NCBI GenBank assembly: GCA_964573715.1
Contig: CAZNKR010000006.1
Location: 1-58,279 of the forward strand
Origin: SVEL01 sp964573715
Lineage (GTDB): Bacteria; Bacillota; Clostridia; Lachnospirales; Lachnospiraceae
DNA length: 58,279 nucleotides
Direction of reading: 5' to 3'
Part shown: piece by piece, positions 53,376-58,279 of the stretch
Layout: each line of letters opens with the position of its first letter
Numbering within the stretch: the stretch's first letter is position 1
Made by a program: the position numbers and the translations under genes
The notes under the pieces: model-generated
Told to the model about the DNA's origin: nothing
The model's database searches: none
What the model saw: the letters and a program-made list of their open reading frames with translations, nothing else

Positions 53376-56300
53376 TTATTTTTGGTCCTCTATCTGACCA
53401 TCCTCATCTTTATTTGAATTATCTTTCTTTTTAATTACTGCAAAAAGTAATAATACAGCTGCGCATACACAAACAAGAACAAGTTTTACTATATTGGTAT
53501 TATCATTAGTCTGTAAAGATCCTGAACCAGACTGTGAATTACCACCAATATATTGCTGCTTTGTGGTAGTCTCTTCTTCATTTCCTGGTGTAGCGTTGCC
53601 ATTATTTCCTTTATTTGTTGGGGTTTCGATGGTTGGTGTAGTAATCTCTTCTTCATTTCCTGGTGTAGCGTTGCCATTATTTCCTTCATTTGTTGGAGTT
53701 TCGATGGTTGGTGTAGTAGTCTCTTCTTCTATCTTATTCCATACTGGAGTTAATTCAATATCTCCAATTATTCCCGAAATGGTTGTAATAGAAGCACCAT
53801 TTCCATCTAACCATCCCTTAAATATATATCCTTCTTTTGTAGGATTTTTAAGGATAATTTCATCTTCAACAGTATAAGAAATTGGATTATCATTGTCAAC
53901 TAAATCATCAATATCATTGTAGGATATATTGTATACTTCGGCTTCAAACTCAGCATTTATTACAATATCGCTGCCTGGCATCATAAACAGATACATGCCC
54001 TCGGCATCATTTAGTGGCAAAATAACCACTGGCATATCTATAGCATCTCTTGTTAAAGCATATGTTGCAAGTAGACTATGTTTCAAAGGAGAATTATCAA
54101 CCTTTGTATATACAAGACTATTTGCCACAAGCTTATATCCATCCATTGATGAAACATTTAAGAATATGGTTTGCTGTTCTGTAAATTTGTCTAAGCCGGT
54201 TGGATAAACAATATTTACTGTTCCCTTTGAACCATCAGGAAGTTCCACTGTAATATTATACAGACCATCATAATCTTCCGGCCAAGCTGGTTTAACAACC
54301 ATATTTCCTGAAGACCATTTATCCACACCATAGATAGGTGTTGTAGTTACTTCATCAAAATTTGTGTCATCAGTATCTTGGATAACTAATTCCCAGCCTA
54401 TACCTTCTGCCACATTTTCAAATGTAAAGCTATCAAATATTGTATATGTTACAGGATTTGTATGTGTATATCCTCTTAAATCCCAATACTGTATTGTAAA
54501 CTTAGATAGTTTAATTCTAATATCAATTTGAATTGGTGACTCATCTAACACATCTTTTGGTACAGTAATATACTGTTTTTCAGTTCTTATCTTCTTAACT
54601 GTATCTTCTAGTGTCTGACTTAAATAACTATATTTTACGCAATAGTCATAAGGATCTGATAATGGATTTGCAAACTGTATTCCTTCTCCAATATCTATGA
54701 TTTTGTAATCACTAGTAGACTCTGTCATGTATGTGCCATCTTCATTTAGAGCAACAAATTCAAAATATACATTATCCTCTAGAATAACATAAATCACCTT
54801 TTTGTTTTCACCAGTAGTCTCATCATAAACCTCTGTTACCGGAATAGGTGTTTTACTTTCATATACTTCATCATATAAGTATGGTACAACACCAATGTCA
54901 GTTGATATTTCATTTGTTTCACTATCATAAACTGTTATATCAAGAGGATACTTAGAGCATTCTTCCCATGTACCTATAAATATGTAATTTCCCAATGCAT
55001 TTATTTGAGTAATGAGAGGAGCATTTTCTCCAAATGCAACATTTGATTTCCATCCTGTAAATTTATGATATCTGTCATATCTAGAATTTATTTCTATTGC
55101 CTTACTTCCTAAGATATCTGTAAGTGCTGCAGGTAAATCAAAATCTTCTACTGTATATGTACACTGATACCAATGAGCCTCATCATTAACACCATCAAAG
55201 AAGGTAATGGTATATTGTTTAGGAATAAAGCTACTATTATTATTCTTTACATAAATATCTTTATTATCAAGGCCAAGCGTATAAGCTACTGCATTGTCAG
55301 TCCAGCTATCTGTAAATGATGCTGCATTTAGAACGCTTACACTCCAATTCATTACTGAAATTTCGTATCCTTGCTTTGCTGCAATGTTTAATGTCACTGC
55401 ATTAACTGCATCTTCAATTAATACTCTATAGTATGTTTTTCCATCTACATTATACTCATCTTGTTCAAAGTCAATATTATTAGCTCCTACAATAAGAGTT
55501 GTATCTGTTGCATTAAAAAATTCTTTATCTACATATATATAAAATCTATTTTTCTTATATTCTGCTTTTACTGTTATATTGTTTGTCAAGGCATTGACAT
55601 AGTAGGTGTAGCTTTCTCCTGGCTTATATACTGTATCATTAACATTCCAGCCAACAAAATCATAGTAATTTATAGTTGGTGGAGTAGGAAGTGCCCCATC
55701 ATTAGGATTTAATGTATAAGGTGCTCCATAAGTATAAGTATCTGTTCTAATGATTCCACTTTGACCCTCTTCAATATAATAATTGTATGTAACTGTACAG
55801 TTCCATTTAGCCGTTAGCTTAATTACTCCATCAGTTATAATATCCCCTGCAATAATATCATCTGTTGAAATGCTTGTAACCGGACTATCTGTTCCTGTAA
55901 CATACCAACCTGCAAAAGTAAGGTCTGTTGCTGTTGGTGCACTAAGTACTAAACTAGATCCATAAGAATATACATTTACTGATGGTGCAACATATCCATG
56001 ATTAGATGAGTCTGTATCAACAAAGCCTGAGTCATACTCTATAGAAATATCTCCTGCGTATGAAACTAAAGCACTTGTTGCTGTTTCTGGCATCTTAAAG
56101 GATGATGCATAATACGTTCCTGTTACGTCTGTAATTTTGGATACTGGATAGTTTTGTGTTCCTATCTTAATATAACTTACTTCAATAGTATCTGGTACGT
56201 CATATACTCTAATATCTACCATCTTATTTGCTGACAATGTATATATATGGCTTGAAGCATTGCTAGGATCTATTAAAGTTTCATCCTGATACACTTCAAT

Positions 56301-57773
56301 GTTTTGGTTTTCTGATATAAAGCTTCCACCAGAAATAGTAAGCTCTGAGGTAGGTGTAGCTGGTAAATAAAAATATAATTTATTACTAATATCCGATGTT
56401 ACTCCTGCATATGAAGCATACTTATGTCCAAATCCCTCATAGGTAAATGAGGTAGCATCTACATCTGCTGTAGCATAAGAACTATTCATATCAAAATTTG
56501 CTGTATACGAATTTGAATATTTGTCATCTTCTATGTCTACCGTACTTGTCCAGTTTGATGAAAATCCGCCTTTAGAGGCTAAATCAACTGTAAACAAATA
56601 TAACTTTTTACTTTCGGAATTTACTATGTCTCCATCATACTGACTACCTACGCCATTCATATATAGTGAACCACCATTAACGATAATACGGTTACCATTA
56701 CCGGCTGCTCCACCTGCACCATTACGTCCTGCTCCGATACAAGGGGCTGTAGAATTCATATTAATTGTTACAGTACCATTGTTCAATGTAACAACACCTG
56801 CCGAACCACCTGGAACATTTATACTCTGGCTTCCGCCACCACCAATACCGGCGCCATAGCCTTTGCCTAATATATTAAGCTCTAAGTCACCATCAATAGT
56901 GATATTTCCTGCATTTACACTTGTATCAATAAGAAACTCTTTGCCTAATGGAAGAACTGTCGAATCTGTATAATTTGTGCCATACTTATCATTTAAATAA
57001 TCATATGCACTATGTCTTCCAATATCATTGCCGTTCTCGTCCAAATAATAGTATGGTGAAAATGTGGTAGATGGTTTTCCCGAACTAAGAGTTACATCTA
57101 TATCCAACTCTGCTTCTCCTGCACCAATAGCAGCACCATAACTACCAGCTGCTGTTATAAGAGTCAATATATCTTCTATACCATCTCCATCATCTTTAAT
57201 TGTTAATGAAGTCTTATATGTAACCGATGAATCTGTAAGCAAGTCAGAAAGCTTTGCATATTTTGCTACTAGATCAGATTCTGAAAGCTTTACAAGTGAA
57301 GCATTTACATTTTGAACCTGAATAAGAGGATATATAGATGATGCCTTTGTGCTTTCAAAACGACAATTTCCCTTAACTATGATTGTATAATTACAAGTAC
57401 TGCCTGAAGCACCAGAATTTAATGATATTATGGATGCATCATTTGATGTTTGAATAATAACATTATCTAAAATAATAGTAACATCAGTAACTGAAGCGCT
57501 AGTAGGAACCACATCTATGGATACATTGCTTCGCTGAGTACCTGATCCAACAATAATATATGTACCCGAAGATACATTCATAGTTAAATCAAGATTATCT
57601 GTAGCTAAAGTGTAGCTTGAATCAGATGTAACCTCTGACACCGCTTGAACCTTTCCGGTATTAAAAATCACAACCAAAATCATTGTAGCCAAAAAAGCGG
57701 CTATAATGGCCGCACTAAAAAACAGCTTCTTTTTTTGCATATAAATATCCTTAATTTTTTGTATTATGTTCAT
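53376..57773 (-). CDS. Large surface protein with InlB-type repeats and C-terminal anchor
   Basis: A secreted protein of 1465 residues, probably an adhesin or wall protein. The signal or anchor helix is about 18-40. A region of about 45-420 is rich in Gly, Ser and Asn with parallel beta-helix character (GAGIGGGGSQSINVPGG, CIGAGRNGAGGAAGNGN). Several Listeria-Bacteroides-type repeats follow (LTFAGWYVTGTDSPV, YDFVGWNVNDTVYKPGE, FKGWLDGNGASIT). Near the end are two 25-residue repeats, then SLQTNDNTN, a membrane helix and a charged tail KKKDNSNKDEDGQIEDQK. The LQTND stretch resembles sortase B signals (NPQTN-like), but the tail is longer than usual. GGGAGGG precedes the ATG. It is the first gene of an operon with the GGDEF cyclase. 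Confidence 0.9.
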   Translation of the reverse strand: MNIIQKIKDIYMQKKKLFFSAAIIAAFLATMILVVIFNTGKVQAVSEVTSDSSYTLATDNLDLTMNVSSGTYIIVGSGTQRSNVSIDVVPTSASVTDVTIILDNVIIQTSNDASIISLNSGASGSTCNYTIIVKGNCRFESTKASSIYPLIQVQNVNASLVKLSESDLVAKYAKLSDLLTDSSVTYKTSLTIKDDGDGIEDILTLITAAGSYGAAIGAGEAELDIDVTLSSGKPSTTFSPYYYLDENGNDIGRHSAYDYLNDKYGTNYTDSTVLPLGKEFLIDTSVNAGNITIDGDLELNILGKGYGAGIGGGGSQSINVPGGSAGVVTLNNGTVTINMNSTAPCIGAGRNGAGGAAGNGNRIIVNGGSLYMNGVGSQYDGDIVNSESKKLYLFTVDLASKGGFSSNWTSTVDIEDDKYSNSYTANFDMNSSYATADVDATSFTYEGFGHKYASYAGVTSDISNKLYFYLPATPTSELTISGGSFISENQNIEVYQDETLIDPSNASSHIYTLSANKMVDIRVYDVPDTIEVSYIKIGTQNYPVSKITDVTGTYYASSFKMPETATSALVSYAGDISIEYDSGFVDTDSSNHGYVAPSVNVYSYGSSLVLSAPTATDLTFAGWYVTGTDSPVTSISTDDIIAGDIITDGVIKLTAKWNCTVTYNYYIEEGQSGIIRTDTYTYGAPYTLNPNDGALPTPPTINYYDFVGWNVNDTVYKPGESYTYYVNALTNNITVKAEYKKNRFYIYVDKEFFNATDTTLIVGANNIDFEQDEYNVDGKTYYRVLIEDAVNAVTLNIAAKQGYEISVMNWSVSVLNAASFTDSWTDNAVAYTLGLDNKDIYVKNNNSSFIPKQYTITFFDGVNDEAHWYQCTYTVEDFDLPAALTDILGSKAIEINSRYDRYHKFTGWKSNVAFGENAPLITQINALGNYIFIGTWEECSKYPLDITVYDSETNEISTDIGVVPYLYDEVYESKTPIPVTEVYDETTGENKKVIYVILEDNVYFEFVALNEDGTYMTESTSDYKIIDIGEGIQFANPLSDPYDYCVKYSYLSQTLEDTVKKIRTEKQYITVPKDVLDESPIQIDIRIKLSKFTIQYWDLRGYTHTNPVTYTIFDSFTFENVAEGIGWELVIQDTDDTNFDEVTTTPIYGVDKWSSGNMVVKPAWPEDYDGLYNITVELPDGSKGTVNIVYPTGLDKFTEQQTIFLNVSSMDGYKLVANSLVYTKVDNSPLKHSLLATYALTRDAIDMPVVILPLNDAEGMYLFMMPGSDIVINAEFEAEVYNISYNDIDDLVDNDNPISYTVEDEIILKNPTKEGYIFKGWLDGNGASITTISGIIGDIELTPVWNKIEEETTTPTIETPTNEGNNGNATPGNEEEITTPTIETPTNKGNNGNATPGNEEETTTKQQYIGGNSQSGSGSLQTNDNTNIVKLVLVCVCAAVLLLFAVIKKKDNSNKDEDGQIEDQK
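53571..53720. repeat. 75-bp tandem repeat in the surface protein stalk
   Basis: Two nearly identical 75-base units (53571-53645, 53646-53720) with a 9-base start of a third. Each encodes 25 residues that include TTPTIETPTN and GNNGNATPGNEEE. In-frame copy-number variation would change the stalk length. Confidence 0.92.
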
Positions 57774-57819
57774 GGCAATCCCTCCCTGGAAAGCTGTAAT
57801 GTTCTATGATTTCACCGTT

Positions 57820-57870
57820 TGACAACATCCTTGCCATCATTTTATAGTAAATATATCACAGATGTTGACA
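57820..57870. promoter_or_regulatory. Inverted repeat in the surface protein promoter region
   Basis: TGACAACATC (57820-57829) and GATGTTGACA (57861-57870) are inverted copies (9 of 10) enclosing a TATAAA/TAAAAT -10-like box on the minus strand near 57844. The -35 is unclear. A looped operator is possible. The other bases of 57774-58089 hold the P-II terminator and no gene. Confidence 0.4.
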
Positions 57871-58012
57871 TATTGCCACTATTTTATTAATTTTTTCCAC
57901 AAAAAACCATACTTTTTTTAATTTTTTCCCCACATTATTTACCTCTTGTAACTTTTTTTCACCAATTATGCATAAAATGTTTGTTTACATAAATTTTTTC
58001 CACACTTCCTTT

Positions 58013-58050
58013 AAAAAAACAGGATACATCTGTTTTCACAAATGTATCCC
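58013..58050 (-). terminator. Terminator of the P-II gene
   Basis: Stem GGATACATTTG/CAGATGTATCC (one G-T pair) followed by TGTTTTTTT on the minus strand, about 40 bases past the P-II stop. Confidence 0.85.
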
Positions 58051-58089
58051 ATTTATATAGGATAATAATTAAAATGAGTTTATCATAAA

Positions 58090-58279
58090 TTAGCCCTGAA
58101 GAGCGTCATAACCTTCTTCACCGGTTCTAACCTTTAAAACATTCTCTACACCGTATACGAAAATCTTTCCATCTCCAATATTACCTGTATAAAGAGCTTT
58201 TCTTGTTGCTTTAACTACTGCATCAACTGGGACCTTGCTAACTACTACATCAATTTTAACCTTTGGAAGTAAATTGATA
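58090..58279 (-). CDS. P-II family nitrogen regulator (C-terminal part, cut by the window edge)
   Basis: The last 62 codons of a P-II protein, read on the minus strand to the TAA at 58090-58092. Conserved parts are LPKVKIDVVVSKVPVDAVV, ALYTGNIGDGKIFVYGVENV and VRTGEEGYDAL: the B-loop and C-loop that bind ATP and 2-oxoglutarate. The start lies outside the window, as would any amtB neighbour. P-II proteins report nitrogen state; the GSIII gene in this window is a possible but distant functional partner. Confidence 0.93.
   Translation of the reverse strand, partial: INLLPKVKIDVVVSKVPVDAVVKATRKALYTGNIGDGKIFVYGVENVLKVRTGEEGYDALQG

Noticed and set aside
53494..53877. Plus-strand frames opposite the 75-bp repeats
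   Set aside because: They arise from the repeat in the minus-strand gene and show repeated shadow sequence only.
57774..57880. Cyclic di-GMP (GEMM) riboswitch before the surface protein gene
   Set aside because: I looked because of the adjacent cyclase, but the conserved GEMM loops and the receptor are not present.
1..58279. CRISPR arrays, insertion sequences, integrases, phage or toxin-antitoxin genes
   Set aside because: None was seen. The direct repeats are all contiguous tandem units without unique spacers, and no transposase-like protein is encoded.

Overview
The window is a low-GC, AT-rich chromosomal segment from a Firmicute of the Clostridia, most likely a Lachnospiraceae member. 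Supporting marks are strong AGGAGG ribosome sites, type III glutamine synthetase, NfnAB electron-bifurcating transhydrogenase genes, a YjfB motility protein, a CotJA-type spore coat gene and many c-di-GMP enzymes. Two runs of exactly 100 N (1692-1791 and 26025-26124) show that this is a draft scaffold. Nearly everything is on the minus strand. The exceptions are a CYTH gene, an AI-2E transporter gene and the cotJA-like gene.

Layout. 0-3 kb: guaA, a degenerate C-terminal fragment of a surface protein beside tandem repeats and an assembly gap, and a small HTH regulator. 3-12.4 kb: excision repair genes uvrB-uvrA behind a LexA (SOS) box, and a cell-wall block ftsE-ftsX-M23 peptidase-ctpA. 12.4-21.3 kb: a PucR/CdaR regulator, a MsmK-type sugar ABC ATPase, the YjfB gene, a thioesterase-CvfB-RidA-CPBP protease run, tRNA-Gln(CTG), and a conserved small protein. 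19-24.7 kb: a peptide/nickel-type ABC importer operon with an AIM24-family gene between its permease and ATPase genes. 24.7-31 kb: CapA lipoprotein, YiiX-like amidase, CYTH protein, HD-GYP phosphodiesterase, 2-hydroxyacid dehydrogenase, diguanylate cyclase. 31-37 kb: AI-2E family transporter, nfnA-nfnB, iron-dependent alcohol dehydrogenase. 37-42 kb: a tightly packed run zinc ribbon protein-TPM protein-cyclophilin-HAD/GNAT fusion, then a Ca/Na-type antiporter under a manganese (yybP-ykoY) riboswitch. 42-46.6 kb: glnN, class B sortase, fba. 46.6-51.4 kb: a moxR-DUF58-transglutaminase operon. 51.5-57.8 kb: a cotJA-like gene with an apparent frameshift, and a 1465-residue surface protein followed four bases later by a Cache-GGDEF cyclase. 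The window ends inside a P-II nitrogen regulator.

Themes. Cell envelope biogenesis and surface display run through the window (FtsEX/M23, CtpA, sortase B, the giant surface protein, CapA, MoxR operon). c-di-GMP turnover is represented by three separate enzymes. Redox and nitrogen metabolism appear as NfnAB with an alcohol dehydrogenase, and as GlnN and P-II. The observations most worth follow-up are the cotJA-like gene whose Cys-rich tail sits one frame away, the surface protein/diguanylate cyclase pair, the riboswitch-controlled antiporter, the HAD-GNAT fusion and the AIM24 gene inside a peptide transporter operon. No CRISPR array, insertion sequence, transposase, integrase or phage gene was seen.
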